A stretch of DNA of 64,000 bases from Hydractinia symbiolongicarpus (GCF_029227915.1 NC_079877.1:11283351-11347350), one strand, 5' to 3'. Counted from the stretch's first letter, positions 1 to 14,600 are shown. The notes: a model not told the origin generated them from the letters alone. Numbers and translations are program-made.

Positions 1-600
1 ATGGGGTTGGGCTTAGACCATTGACCATGTACTTTACAAATGTGGGCGCGGTTAAACAAATAGTCTGCAAACCAGTTTAGCGACAAACCTTTTACTCCAT
101 AACTTCAAAGTTTTGACAGGAGAATGGAGTGGCCTAAAGTATCGAAAGCCTTCGACAGGTCAACGTAAAGCGCACCTGTAAATTCCCTTTGTCCATCTCT
201 TTCGTGATTTCCTCTGTCAGATAAAGTGTGGCTAATTCGGTAGATCGTTTTTCCCTGTATCCGTATTGGTTAGGTGATAAAAAATCACTTTCTTCAAGAT
301 AGTTCACAAGTTGAACATAAACAGCTCTTTCCATTATTTTGATATGACTGGTAGGATGGAGATCGGTTGATAATTTGACATTTCGTCCATTTTCTCACCC
401 TTGTGGAGTGGGATGACTTTCGCTAACTTCCATTCAGTTGGTATGGTGGCTGTCTTTAGCGACAAGTTGATGATGAACGATAAGGGACTTGATAACGCTG
501 TGACTCCGCCTTTATTGGTGTTCAAATGTTCCTTGATGACGTCATCCACTCGTCCATTCCGAGATGGGTGAGTTGACCAAGTTTTAAGAAATATATCCAA
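1..600 (-). pseudogene. LINE reverse transcriptase fragment, frameshifted
   Basis: Read on the minus strand, three adjoining frames give consecutive blocks of a non-LTR retrotransposon reverse transcriptase. Residues 'TIPTEWKLAKVIPLHKG' and 'MSNYQPISILPVISK' lie around 334-510, 'SPNQYGYREKRSTELA' around 210-280, and 'YVDLSKAFDTLGHSILL' around 125-180. These are the fingers and early palm of a CR1/L2/Jockey-like enzyme, in the expected order. At least two frame changes and a stop after the palm block show it is dead. It runs off the left edge, so the catalytic YADD region would lie outside the window. The clade is inferred, not proven. Confidence 0.8.
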
Positions 601-2599
601 TTTTAGTTCCGGGTGGTCTTTAATTACCCATGTAGGAGAAGATGTCAGTTAATTTCACCCGTTTTCAAGTTATTTGGCCACAACTTAAAATGCACAGGTT
701 TCTTAAATTTTAAAAATGCTATTGACGACAGTCTAAATGCATTGACGTCGTGCTGCAACATCTAAAAATAAGACATAACCTTTTCAGCGGCCTTGGAGGA
801 AAAGGAAGATATCCACCTTGTCTGTTACACACAAAAAAAAGGAGGTTGCCTATATTATTATAGGGGATAAACCTAAACTTTAAGAAATAAAATTCGAGCT
901 ACTAAGTTTCGAAATATCTTGGTATAGGTCGCCAGCTAACTCTATACACACATGTTCAATATAATAATAGTACTTCGTGAGGGTGTTATTATATCATTTT
1001 CACACACAAGACCGGACCTATAAATAGAAATGTTTTTTTGTTAAAAGTGCATGATCCTATACATTTTAAAAAATGCTGAGCTCTTATAAATTTTTCCTAA
1101 TTTTGTGCAAATTAAAGACAACGGTAATTTTTTCTCCTGAAAAATAAAATTGAACCAAAGATGTAACAAAACAAACTTTAGTCTTTCTAGGGTTTTCAAC
1201 ATAAGAAAGTAAAATATTCAAATAAGCGCTCAGTTTTTCAAGGTAGTTTTCGAATAAGCGCCCCCCCCCCCCTTTATTAGGTGGGCCCTTATTCAAGGGG
1301 AGCGATAATCAGATCATTACAATGTTGCTTTTCCGCAAAATAATAAACCCCAGGGGGACACAGTCTTTATTATTCTCTATTTTAATATTCTAAAATTTAA
1401 ATACCTTCAGTTGGTAAATATTGTTTTGCTTTCATCGGAACACACTTCGAGCATTGCCATTTTGCCTCTTTGTTATAAACTATTTTGTCACCATTTTTTC
1501 ACATTGGCACCACAAAGAGCACCATGTACATCCTTGGATTTTTTGTAGTACCATAACCAAGGTAGTTTGCAATCACCCTTTAAATGAATTTCTGAAAAGA
1601 CAGGCGTGTTTCATCTATTTCCTGTATTGTGTCCTGGCCTATGTTGTCCTTTTATATAACTGAACACCTGTTTTCGTCAGAACGAGGGTGACAGATTGTA
1701 CTAAATTTATTCTTTGCTAAATTGGAGTTAATGTTTTGACCATTCAATTCATAATTTATCTTTGCATAAATATAAAAAATAATGATAAAATACACAATGT
1801 ATGGTACATGCTTGATGCACAGTCTGTGTTTTGTTCACATATCAAACGTTGTTTATATTTCAATGTCTAACAACAAGAGGTTAATATAATCATTTAAAAT
1901 ATTTATGGTAGAAACACATGTTTCTAATCTCAGCAATAACACTACACGGTGTACAGCAATACTCACCTTGGCTTCCAGGGGATTAGAAGATCTGTCTATC
2001 CTCCTATAGTTTTATTATGTCAAAATTTAGAATCGAGTTTTTTTTTAGTTTTAAGCTGTTTTTAGTTTGTTGTTTTTTCCGGCAAGGCTTGCGTTCTTAT
2101 TGTAGAACTAGGCCCTTCGCCAGGTTTCTTATAAGAAAGTAATGCGTACATGACAAAATCTATTTTGTGTGAGATCTCCACGATTTTCCGTCCGTGTATT
2201 GTTCGTAAAACTGCGCCTTATTTGCAATCAGCATCATTAACTTTGTTCCCAGGGTTTCCTTTTGCTTTTTGCGCCCCACCGAAGGGGCGCACATTTAGTG
2301 GACCGCGGGTATATAGTGTTTGTGTTGTGTATGGCAAAAAAATTTTCCACTCTTTACTTCGCGGGGGACTTCTGCTCGGTCATCCAACCCGGATCTGATA
2401 TAACACAACCAGTGTGTTTGGTACCACCAAGACAAAAAAAACACCCATCGAGCAAAACTTTTTTTGTCTTGGTGTCCTTGTTGTCTCTAAAGATTTGAAT
2501 GCGATAAAAAATGTTAATCGAGATTCTTTTGTTATGTTAATATGAAGCTTTGTAATATGGAGCTTTGTTTGTCTCGTTTAATGTGCTTAAATGTCGCTG
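601..2599. other. intergenic, no gene seen
   Basis: AT-rich spacer without a convincing exon. Near 1225-1310 it holds a stretch repeating 'GAATAAGCGC', with a 13-base C run at about 1261, which looks like a worn MITE end. At 1045-1065 the string 'atgatcctatacat' recurs in the Helitron-like element near 61.0 kb. Positions 2425-2473 form a hairpin: CACCAAGACAAAAAAA and its exact reverse complement, separated by 17 bases. The open frames at 1421, 2150 and 2262 show no family features. Confidence 0.5.
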
Positions 2600-3403
2600 C
2601 AGCCCACGTGAATTTGTTCTGCCCGGATAATGAACATTGGCCTGATTAAGTACGGCAGCTTGCACCGATTAAGAACAGGGCAGAAAATACATAATCAGGG
2701 CAACATAATCAGGACAGGCCGGCTTATTACTCAAAAAATATTATTTGGCACTTATAAAAGAAGGGACATATAATCAGGGCAGGCCAGTTTATATACGACA
2801 GTGTAATATTATTTCTCATTTTTTATAGAACGAACATAATCGGGGAAGGCCGGCTTATGTATGACAGTCAAATATTATTCCAGACTTATAGAACAAATAT
2901 AATCGGGGCCGACCGCTTTTATATCATTCGTCATCACTTCTGACAAGCGAATAGCCCTGGTGGCAAAGTTGTTGTTGCTCTCAAATGAAACGAAATTTCG
3001 CGGCAAATACTAAATTTTGGGATTCGCAAGTTTAATAACTTTTCACCAAACTTAATTCCCTCAAAAAGAATAATTTAGGTTCCGTGAAATTTTGTTACTT
3101 CAAAGTATATTATGCTGAAATGTATTTACTACAAGATTAGTTTTAAACTAAGAATTACGTCGAGACTTTTTCTTCCGCCATCTCTAGTTTTTAGGGGTGT
3201 TCTATCTTCCAGAGAATGTTTAATTCACAAAAGTTCGAAGAAAATGCCAATCACAGCCTGCCTGGCCAGCCATTATATCAGCGTTCATAATCCGGTCACC
3301 ACTACATAACCAGTGCAAAAAAAACATAATCGGATCATGTGTACATAATCCGGCTGTCCCGGTTGTAAACAGGCCGTTTTCGCAATCTGGGCAGAACAAA
3401 TTT
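2600..3403 (+). mobile_element. non-autonomous DNA element, copy A
   Basis: A roughly 800 bp repeat begins CAGCCCACGTGAATTTG and carries TTGTTCTGCCC near its left edge and the reverse complement GGGCAGAACAA near its right edge (3390-3400), so it has inverted termini. The interior (2640-2910) is built from degenerate copies of 'ataatcaggrcaggccggct'. An inverted second copy lies at 42692-43555. No transposase frame is visible, so it is non-autonomous. Exact ends and the target duplication were not resolved; the superfamily is unknown. Confidence 0.65.
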
Positions 3404-5673
3404 AGCTTATTTTTAAATTCTTGCATTTTATAAGTTAATAGTCGTAAAACTACTCTCACTTGTACTACAGCTATCAAGCTAGAACTGCACAAAATAGTGC
3501 TTTCATTAGAGTCCCTTTTTTCAGAAGCAACAAAAAACTTTTATCCTGCCCTGTGTAATTTTATCAACGAGGGTGCTGATAAGCCACATACACCGTAAAA
3601 AGTATAGGCGTTTTTGGTGAGTAAAATAACTTCTAAAGGAACCTTTGTGAGGCTGCTATCATGTATTCTTGCGGTCAGAATGTTCTCCTTCGTTGCTATC
3701 CGATGGAGAACAAAGTGGACTTTTCACGGTCAAACCTTCAAAGTAGCAACCTTACTTAAACAGAATTTACATGTAAAACGTCGTTAAAATGTCGCAAAAT
3801 GGCAAAAATTAAGCAGTATCTAAAACATATTAAAGATTTGACTAAAAAAAAAAGAATTCCTTGAAAAATCCAGTATTGTATTTATGAAGATTTCACCACA
3901 AAAACATTAATTACGGCATTTGTACCCCATTTCATAATGGCTGCCCGTGATTGGTTGACACGAATCAGACCGCAAGAATATATATAAAAAGATATTTGTT
4001 GAATCATGAAAAAATATTGTTGTTCATTGCACGGAACAGTCAAGTTGAACTAATAAATTAACCAATAACATAACATAGTTAGCCCTTGCAGTACAACTAG
4101 ACGCTACCCACAGTATGTTACAGGTTTCTTTGTTTTCTTCCCTTTTTTATGTTTTTTCTTGAAATTATAAATGATGTTGTTGATTTATCAAATCTGACAA
4201 ATTTATTAATTGAGTGTCTACCCTTTTTTGTATCAACTTGTTCAATTCAATTCGAAAACAATGACCAATCAATTTCCTCGATAATAAACAAACAAATTTG
4301 TAAAATTCAATAAATTGATTTCAACAAAATAAGTCCTGTATTGTCCACAGGTTTGAAAATCTTGTATCGCCTGCTCAATATTATACTTGTTTAACAATGA
4401 TATCAAAGCCAGCTTGACTAAATTTATATATATATTTTTATTTATATAGTATACCTTTTGTGTATCACATGGCATTGATTTGTATCTTTTTAATAAATTC
4501 TAACTTTAAATCAGATAAGTAGACAATAATTAAACAACCTAGTATTAATTCAGTTCTGGTAAAATTGTATTCTTCTTTCTCAATTTTAAATATACTTTCT
4601 TTTTCAGATCATTTGTTATGAAACCATGCACCATCAGCAGTTTCGAAAAATCTTCAACGAGAGAAATTTTTAAGGATTTTATTGGTAACTTAACAGAGTA
4701 ATAATTCATTGAAATTGAAATTGTTCAGAAGTTATTATATATATTCGAATCGTGAAGTTCATACATAGCAATCCTGCATCCTGGAATTTTCGAGATCAGT
4801 TATAAAAAAATCCAGTTAAAGTTTTAACTATTGTTTTAGAATATATACTATATATATGTAAAAAAAAAATTATTTTTTATTTATCAAGTTGTATTTTACG
4901 CAATAATAATTGAGAATTAGGATACTTATGATGTGTTTATATACCCCATTGTTCTCCGTTTTAAAGTCTACTTCAAATTTCAGAATCTTTTAGGCTAAGG
5001 ACGGAAATCTTCAAGTCGCAGGGCTTCTTATTTAAAAATTTTCCCCTGGGCAATAAGCTTATTCACAAGCCTCTATGCAATTCCGTACTGCATTTCTGTC
5101 ATATTTGGCGGAAAATGTTTCAGCAGAATAGCTTTCAGACACAATTTGTTATTACAGCACAAGAATTTTTGGAGATTTGATAAGTCAAAAATGTATGCGT
5201 AAGTCTTTTGAACGAATTTTAACCAAAAATCAAAAGCAATGATTAAGTGAAATTACACAACAAGAAGGCTAGAGGCGTTTAAAGTGTACATATATTTAAT
5301 CAAGATCTAACTTTATAGATAGAGCCTTAGCCAAATGTGAAAATAACGAAAATAATAAGTTCTAACACTGCAGTTTTTATAGATTTCAAACGTCCACCAT
5401 TTTCCATTTTAATTTTAAATCCCGTTCTAAATTTGAATGTTTGAAATCGTTATTAGTAATTCGGGGCGCATTAGTGGTAACTATGGCTAGTTTAGCGATT
5501 GTCGCGCGGCAAGACCCACATGGTTTCCTTTTATGTAATCAACGCACGAAATCATTTCTACCTACTGGTGTCTGGCGCAAATGGTTACACGAAGTTTGAA
5601 CCCTCGTGAAGGAAAGGCTGGACAAAGTGCAAACATACGAGTGCTGCTACGCTATATGCTTTCTTAGTTAATT
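3404..5673. other. intergenic, TOMM40 upstream region
   Basis: AT-rich spacer with no exon or RNA gene recognised; the short frame at 4269-4475 has no family features. The last 200 bases before TOMM40 are richer in G+C and would hold the promoter, but no TATA box or other core element stands out. Confidence 0.5.
5657..5667 (+). promoter_or_regulatory. 3' splice site just before TOMM40 start
   Basis: A pyrimidine-rich stretch ending TTCTTAG stands only 6 nt before the TOMM40 ATG at 5674. It fits a splice acceptor, either for a spliced leader or for a 5'UTR intron. No matching donor was sought by computation. Confidence 0.45.
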
Positions 5674-8600
5674 ATGGGGAATAATCTAGTAGTTCAAGCA
5701 GCCTCCACACCAAATGATAGCGGGGGTGTTGTATCACCACCCTTAACAGCTAGTGCTCCTCCACCTGCTGCAACGTCTGGAGCATCGCCAGCAAGTAAAA
5801 GTACTGATTCGCAGAAGACCACAAAAAAAACTAATCCTGGGGTCTTTGAGGATTTACATAAAAGATGCAAAGGTAACTTAACCGATAATATATTCTTTAC
5901 AAGTTAATTGTGTGGCATGCATTTAGCTAGCCTAGCTACCTACAAGTGACAATATGATTTTTCAAGTCTTAATATTTATCAAGATTTGTTATTGTTCATT
6001 TGCTAGCTATTGTTTAAATCTCTTATTGATTCCATGGATTCAAACAGGCTGTGAAAGAATTTTTGACTCTCTAAAGTGAAGTAGGTCCCTCCAAAGTTTA
6101 TACAGCTAGCTAGAGCGTAACCGTCCCACAGCTGTTTCGGAGCGGACAAAAATGCTACGAAAAAATAATTCGATTTACCCTCTCAGTTAAAATAGGATAT
6201 CTCAAGAACAAAATAAGATTTTTATATTCTGTAAAAAGAATAATAATCTTAGATAAATTGTCCATATTATTAAAAGAAATTTTTTTTTGGACACCTGTCC
6301 GAAATTGGTAAATTTAGGCCAAAATGTCTAAAAATGACTTAAAAATTATCATTTAGATAAATGTCTTCCACAAAATTTCTGGAATAAAGTTAAAAAAAAC
6401 ATGTTTTTTATGGTCCACAGGTTAGGTTAAATATCTGGAATGAAAATTACTTAATTTTATTACTGTCCGAAATTGTCCAAAGGGTTATATTTGGGCCAAA
6501 TGTGAGAACTATGTGAAAAACGGCCTTAAGAGCCTTAATATATGCTTAAAGTTTGTTTATTAACTAAATAAAAAACATTACTTTGGATTCTGAGGCCATT
6601 AAAGATGATGTAGATGAAATATTAAACTGTCCGAAATTGTCCAAAGGGTCACTTTTGGTCCTAAGGTTTTTCGGGCCAAATATGTGACATCTATATATTA
6701 AATAAAACATCATTCAGAGTCGACGGTTTCAACATTTTAGTTTATCATGCTAGAAGAAAATACCTCAAGTTGTGCATAAATATTTTATTTATTATATATA
6801 TATATACAAAGCAATCATTTTGTGTTTCTTTATAAACTGTATAAAATAGCACCCAATCTTGTGTTAAAGCCAAGATTAGCTAGCTAGGTAGCTAAAAACA
6901 TCTTTGATTTTAACAATTTCATCTTGAGAAAGCCCACCAAAGTCTTAACTAAATAAAAAAAAAGAAGTATTAAGTTACTTAGCTACAAAATGCAAAACTG
7001 TAGGACCAAAAAATAGCTACTCTTTACAGAAAAATATAAAACAGGAGAAGCAAGATTAAAAAAGATAACAATTATCCACGCTTAAAGTTTTACAAGCTGT
7101 AAAACAATTTCTTAAACTTAAGGGTGCTCTAATAGCATAAAAATAATAATAAAATCCCTGCAAAATAAAGTAGTTTCCTGTTTTGTCCCTTACCTCGTGC
7201 TCTGCCAAACTTTAGCTAGCTAAAAAATTGCAAAGACACCGTTGTCTCGCTTATTCCAACATTTTCGAAAAATTCCGGTTTCGAACCAGGATTCCCGGGT
7301 CGAGCAATCAAGTCCAAGGTAAACACCACGCCGCCGTAATTTTTTTGAGAAAAACCATACCTAACAAAACATTAAATGGCATCGCTATGACTCTCTTAGA
7401 AGTTTAGATAATTATTTAATTAGACAGAAAAGGGATCACACTACATCAAATCGCCGTGCACCACTTTGGCAACTTTTTCTCCTCTTTTTTAGCGCCTAAA
7501 GAAGACTTTAACTTAAAATTTAAGTAGTTTATAGTTTGCGAGACGAACGGTGCACGGTACCGGCCAATAGAACCATGTTTCCAGGCCCCCCATACCAATT
7601 TTCAAGTCCGTAGCTAGTAGCGCGGCGTTGCCACGAGGTTGGAAAGATGGTATACTTTCGCCAAAAATAATGTTTTTTTTAATTTTGTGTGTTTTATTCG
7701 ACGAAATAACTCGAAATCCATAACACACATGTATAACATATTTATATATTAAAAAAGAAGAAAAGTAGGTCGTTTTAATACTTTTTATTTCAGTAAAATT
7801 AAAACAATACAAAAAAAGTTTCAAAAACTTAAAAAATGATAAAAATACAAAATTTCAAAAAAAATTGTGGAAGCCATTTTAATTTTGTCCGCGGTTTGAC
7901 CGTAGCGAAACAGCCGTGGTCCTACAGTTAGAGAGACAACTGCAAATTAGACTATTCTGCCTAAATAGGCTATGATAGTCAATTTAGGCGAAATTTATCT
8001 CCTAACTAGGCTATTAACATTAAATTTGCTTATTACAGCCTTCTGGTCCGTGGTCCCACCGATCTTTAAGGTTAAAAATGATCTAACCTCCCTCAGATGT
8101 AGAAGTATTATTTTCGTAAATGCTATGGTGCGTTTTGAAGATATTGCTTTTAGTTTGTTTTGCCGCTAATTCGCATGCGCACAACGTTTTTCTCCGGCAT
8201 GTTTTAAAAAACTGCCGAAATAGACTATGACTTTGTTCTAGTCGATTGGAAACAAGTTTGGTTGGTGGGCATGTTTACATGTATAACTTTTATATTCACC
8301 ATGCAAATTCTATGAAATTTGACCAAAGCAAAGATGACTAAGTCAGCAAGTAATACAGGCAAAATAGTAGCGCGACCAACAAAGATTACAAAGATATTGT
8401 CGATTTAAATTTTCCATCTCCTAAATAGACTATTCTCTCCAAGTTAAGCTATTAAAAATCTCCTAATTTAGCTACTAGCTTATTTAGGAGAAATAGTCTA
8501 ATTTGCAGTTGTCCCTAACTGTCCTAATTACGTGATTATCTAAACAAACAGCTCAAGCTGGCAACTTCGCTTACCACATAATTTCATGGTTTTGACCATA

Positions 8601-11600
8601 AGGCATCCCAAAAAACAACTTTGCAAAAATGCTGGTTAATAAGGTTAGCGTTAGCGCAGGGTCGAGCAAAAATTACCTGTCAAAAACGTCCTATTTTCAT
8701 GATTTGCGTGTTAATTCTGTGATGTGTTTTTTCCAATGTAAGATCCACTGGAATTATTTGTCTATTTTATGATTAAAATGGTTGAAATACTTGCCGACTT
8801 GTCTCCTATGGAGCTAGTAGCTGCTAGAAATGTGCCTTTTTTATGCTCAAAAGCAGACGTGGCATTATGAAAACTTAATGACGTGAATTACCAAAGGTGA
8901 TCTGTGGAGGAGAGCACACATGTAATAAAAAATTTTTTCTAAAAATATTCTTCAGGCTGTCTAGTTTCATAGTAATATAGGTTTGTTTGGTATTTAACGG
9001 ATCATCACAAAGATAACAATAGATTAAAATGTCATATCCCCAGTGCCCAAAAATTTCAGTGCCAGTGAAAATGGTAATATGGTACATCATGGACGTAAGG
9101 GTCAGGACACCATGTCATAGCCAGCCATTGTTGTCAGTGAAAAGAGATAGTTACCAAAAAAAGGTGAAATAATAGAATTAAGACGTCTGCGGTATTTGGT
9201 CGGTATACTTGCCAAAAAAAGTATATATAAGGGCAAGCTCATTTTTACAATAAACTCTTGACTCACCCAAATTATTTCCAAAAATGCAAAACAAGGCTTT
9301 CAGTTGTGTTGACTGTGTGACATTAATTATATCTTTATTGATCAAATAGTATCAAATGAAGCCTTTTTGAAAACTCTTCACCATTACTTTCTCAATAAGT
9401 TTGCTCTGGATAACATTTTTGTGATTCTAGGTTTATTGTTTTGCTGTTAATAAGCTGTTAATGGACACTCTTGTAACTATGAAAGGCATGTTTAGCCCAC
9501 ACAATTCTTGTTTCAATTGACAAAGTAATCTTGAGATAAACTCTTTGTTTTTTGGGCATAGTAAGTTCCTGTGGGGCTCTGAGATATGCTTTACTACAAC
9601 CAAAAAGTATGTTTCTTAAATTTTAAAAATGGATGCTGGCTTTTTACATACCATCCGTATATACCCATCCGTATTAGGTTATTATTTAAACAAATGGCTT
9701 CAGCATTGATCTGGCAACTCTGCTTGCTACGTAACTTTATGGTTTTGAATTTATTGGTATAAGACGTCCCTTAAAACAAACCAGCAAAAATGACAGTAAA
9801 CAGGCGGTAAAGAAACCAATATATGGATTAAAATACCCTAGCCCCGCTATGCATAAATTTTCTTATCAGTGTGCTAGCCAAGCAATGTTTGGGATGTTTG
9901 CTCAATAAAATATGCAAGTGTCGGTGCCAATGAAATTGTTAATATGGTAGATCCTGGACTCTTAGATCCTAGATATCGTGGAGTTTTTGCCAGTGAACAG
10001 TTCACCATTTAAGGTGTGAGTAAGGGGGAAAATATTTTTTTTTTGCAAATTTTTTTTAACTTCTTTTATAAAAAAAACTGAACTTTTTAATGGTGGAATT
10101 ATTTTTTTTATAAAATAGGATAGAAACGAGACTTTTTTCCAAAAAACACAATCTGCATCATTAGTCTTACAGCTGAAAGTGCTAAAAGATCAAATATAGG
10201 TGTAAATGTTTATGTTTATCACTTTGGGAATAAACTGTGATATGAGTATATTTTGTAACAATAACATAATCGCAACCAATGTTGTAAAAAACGATCATCA
10301 TTCTCGGCTTAGCGTCCGTTGACCCTCTTACAATCTGATCTAGACTGTGTTAGATCTAAACTCAACTTCCTCTGTATCAAGTCTGTCCTTTTAACTTCCT
10401 GCAAGTCTTTCTCGGTCTTCCTCTGGGCTTTGCCATAGGAACTATCAAGTCTCTACACTTTCTTACCCAATTATCCTCATCCATTCTTTCCAAGTGCCCC
10501 AGCCAATTCAATCTTCTTATCTGGATAACATCTTTAATTCTACGGAAACTTAGCCTGCTTCTTAGCTCATCTGAACTCTTTCTGTTTCTCAGACTGGCGT
10601 TACACATCCACCTAACCATTCTCATATCATTCCTTTCTAAACGGTCAAGATCTTCCTGCTTCACTGCCCATGTCTCACTACCGTACAACATAACACTTCT
10701 TACACAGGCCTCATACAACCTACCTTTTACCTCAATTGACAGGACTCTGCTAGTCAACAAAGGAAGTAACTCTCTGAACTTTTTCCAAGCAGAACCTATC
10801 CTGCAAGTAACACTTCGTAAAAAACGATACCATTGAATTTATTGTATTGGTTTTCTTTTATTGATTCTTTGTTTTTATCCGGCCAATTAAAATCACTTTT
10901 CACTTTGACTTTCATTTATGCTTTTATGGTAAAAAGTTTCATTTTACAAGCGAGCAACACTAGCAACATCAAGCTATATAAAATATTAAAAAATGTCTAC
11001 TTATCGTTTTTTGCTCCAAAAAAAAGAAGAAAAAAAATTAAAAGGAAGTGTTTTAACTCTCCTGCTAAGCGAAGATTGAAAATAAAAAATGCAGAAATTG
11101 AACAAAATTGTAAGTCAAAAGAAAATAATGGATGTTTTATCCAGCCATAGTGAATACAACTCAGAAATTTCTGTTATCGTTTTTTTAATCTCCATTCCAT
11201 CAGACCATTTAACTATATGAATGTGATGATATTTTAAAAAATCTTTGAAGCTCTTTTTCGCAATGTTAATTTTTTGTGTTCGTACTGCTAGCCTTTTTAT
11301 CTTCATTTACAAAACTATAAAAGCTACAAGGTGGAGGGTGAGCAGCTTTTAAAGACAGATGTTATATCTAAGAACTATTTTAAATTCATTTTGTAAGTGT
11401 GAACAGATCTCGAGTTATGACATATTTTTCAACGGATTTTAGTTTGTAATTCGATAAAAAAAGTTAATGGAAAATATCTTCAAAACGGAAAATAATTACA
11501 CCATAATTTTCAGATCGTTTTTAGATCAATGTGTTGTGATTACAAAACAGTGAACATCAATCATGAAAAACTAAAAGATTTGTAAATGGAGATGCATTAG

Positions 11601-14600
11601 TAAAGGAGGGGTCATTTTTTAGCGTCTTTTAGCTTCTTCAATTTTATATGGCTTCCAATAATTTCTATATCATCTTTTAGGCAATTTTATAAACTTTTTG
11701 AAAGTATTATACAACAATATTACAACTTTCACATAATTTTAATAGCTATTTTAAAACATCACACTTTTTCTTTACTCACACACCTTAAAATGAACTTGTA
11801 ATTTTGCCAGAAAAATCCTGCATTATTCATTAAAATTAACCAAACATACTTTTCAGTGACTAAAAGTATTACTTAGCTATCCGTTCAGGCATTGTCATTG
11901 AATGGTATATATATAATCATGTCACAAGTAAGCAATCCATTACACCCTTCCCCTCCCTAGTGGCAGGAGTATTTATTAATGGAAAGACAGCAACTTTTTT
12001 AAAAAAACATGATGGCAGATAAACTACAAAGAAAGTTTGCCAGGGCCCCTAAAAAGGTAGTATCTATATTATAATGCTGGTATACGTCTGTCCGTCCGTC
12101 CGTCCGTCCGTCTGTCTGTCATGCAAAATGGTAGCTTAGCTGCGCAATAGCGAGAAGCACGCAATGTGATATAAAAAGGAAGGGGGAACCCATGGATTTT
12201 CCACAGGCTAACGATTTAATACAATTAGTATCAATAAATATAAAGTTAATAAAGTCTAGAACCCTTTTTTATATACTACTCCTATACTATATACTATATA
12301 TATTTTCTATTGATGAATAAATTACTTATATACTTTACTTAAGGTTGTTCTTTTTTTGTGTAAAAAAAAAAAAACAAATTGAGAAAGAGCTGATTTGCAT
12401 TCTAAAATTTCTAAATTCAGGAGTTATCAGAAAACAATGGCCCAAGCTTGCTTACATATTTATGATGTTTTTTATAGCAAGTCAACACCCTCGTACCTTA
12501 CCTGAGCTAGGTTCTTCCAGGCTATAATTAAAGAATTTTTAATTAAGACCTGAGAATTTATTTTAGGGTCTTCTGGAGGCCACGCAAAAAAGATCACTAA
12601 CTAAAAATGGAGGCTTCATGCTTCTTACTGTAAAATGGTCTGTTCGTCCTCGTTTTTTTTTTAAGGTAAAATTCCATTATTTTGGATTGTAAAATTCATG
12701 GATAGTTTCTATTAGGAAATAGCTATTAAACAGCTACTAACAACGCTGGATTTCACCCTGTAGTTATGACAATCCTACATTTCTTTCAAATTTTCTCCTA
12801 TTCTTAAACAGGAAAATTAGGAATATGATGCTCTAAATTTTTTTTAGAACACATCATGTACCAGTTATTCTATGTTTCTGGTCTTAATCTCACACATAAA
12901 ATCCAATATCGCCCCTGCAAAATAGTAACAATCTCTATAATAATAGCCGTCGTCTGTCTGTTCGTGCGTCAAAAGCGACTTGTGTTAACCACGCACTAAA
13001 TACTAGCCTGCTAGCGCAGGTACGAAAACCCGTCGGGCCCCCGCTTGCACAGGGACGGGTTCCCGCTGGTCCAATCAGGAGCAGAGTTTTATATAAATGA
13101 CCAATCAGAAACTAAAGCTCTTTATAATTCTTATCATGGTCACACCTTGACTTGTGGCTTACCCCGGCGCTTCGACGCCGGGTTTCCCGGCTAGTCTATA
13201 TTATAATACCTGTATACGTCTGTCCGTTCCTCTGTCCGTCCGTCTGTCACGCAAAATGGTAGCTTAGCTGTGCAGGTTACAAGACGCACGAAATGCGGTA
13301 TAAAAAGGACAAGCAAACCCGTGGATTTTTTCACGGGCGAACGACTAGTACAAATAAAAAACATGACTTACGCTAAAATGTATGAACAAGATTTTGGTAC
13401 TGTAGGTTAGTACTTTATCATGATGCAGGCTATGCTAATGCTTAATTCATCACTAAGTAAATTTTTATTACTAAAGGACATATAACATATCCTGTCCAAC
13501 AATGGTTGTTAAGCAGAAAATGATTAGGCTATAATGATTACACTTTGACCTAAGAATTATTATTCCCTCTCAACTTTTAAGTCAGTTGGGTGAAAGTAAC
13601 CAATCATATTTTTCATAGTGGATGAAAGGCACTTTAATGATTTCTCCTTAAATTCTATATTTTTTTTTAATTTTTGTTTTCTTTTTCTTCCTTGACTGGA
13701 TTTGTTTATATTTGAAACTTGTCTATTAAATTGTAGGGAACATTGCATAGACAGAAAGGCATAAAACCGTGTTTCTATGAAAGCCAGTCATTGTTTTAAA
13801 TTGAAAAGTGATAGGTTTTTTTTTAAAATAACTTACAAATACAGGCCTTGCCATGAGCAAATAACCTCCCGAGCAATTAATTGCTCGCGTCAGAGTGTCC
13901 ACGCGAGTAATTTTGCTCGCCATATTTCTCACTAAAAAAACTTTACATTTAGTCTCTCAGGGCATCTTTTTCAGGAGAGGCGTGCGCCTTGGCACACACC
14001 TAAATTGTTCAGGCGTGTGATTAAAATGCCTGCCACATTTCCAGTTTGGTCGGACATGTCCTTGGCTTGCTTAGAACTTTCGTCCGATAGATTTCCGTCT
14101 TGGTCGGACACTTTTAGATCTTAGAATTATTGAATAGTCCTGGTCCTTGAAATCCACAAGCAAGCCTATTCATAGCCAACCTGACCATCCTAGCTAATTC
14201 ACCGACTCCTGACTTAGTTAAAAAACTACGTAGACATAAATCTCTTTTGCCTGGCCCCTTCGTCGTTGGTAACCAGGTCTTACACAAGAAATCCAGCCAT
14301 GCTGTTCTTAACTAATGCGGAGGTGAACGCCGACGGAGCACGGATGACGCAAGTCTGCAAAACTGCACTTACAGTTGGAACAGACAATTTATCATGGATT
14401 TAATTGTAGATAATTTCTTCATTTGACGAAACAATTGGAAACCATAGCAGGTCCAGATTTAATGGATTATTTTCTTTATGCCGCAACTGTTATTCAAACA
14501 ATTTTAAAAATGAAACCCACGTGCGGTATAATTTTTTTTTCTGTATATATTTTATGTACCTGAAGTTTTATTTAAACCATGCAAATAAAGATTTTTTTTA

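Noticed and set aside
7278-7288. GGTTCGAAACC on the minus strand, tRNA T-arm-like
   Set aside because: Palindromic word without any other tRNA arm around it.
10833-11150. 105-codon frame with a Lys-rich C-terminus
   Set aside because: Inside TOMM40 intron 1, AT-rich, starts in LINE flank sequence and shows no family features.
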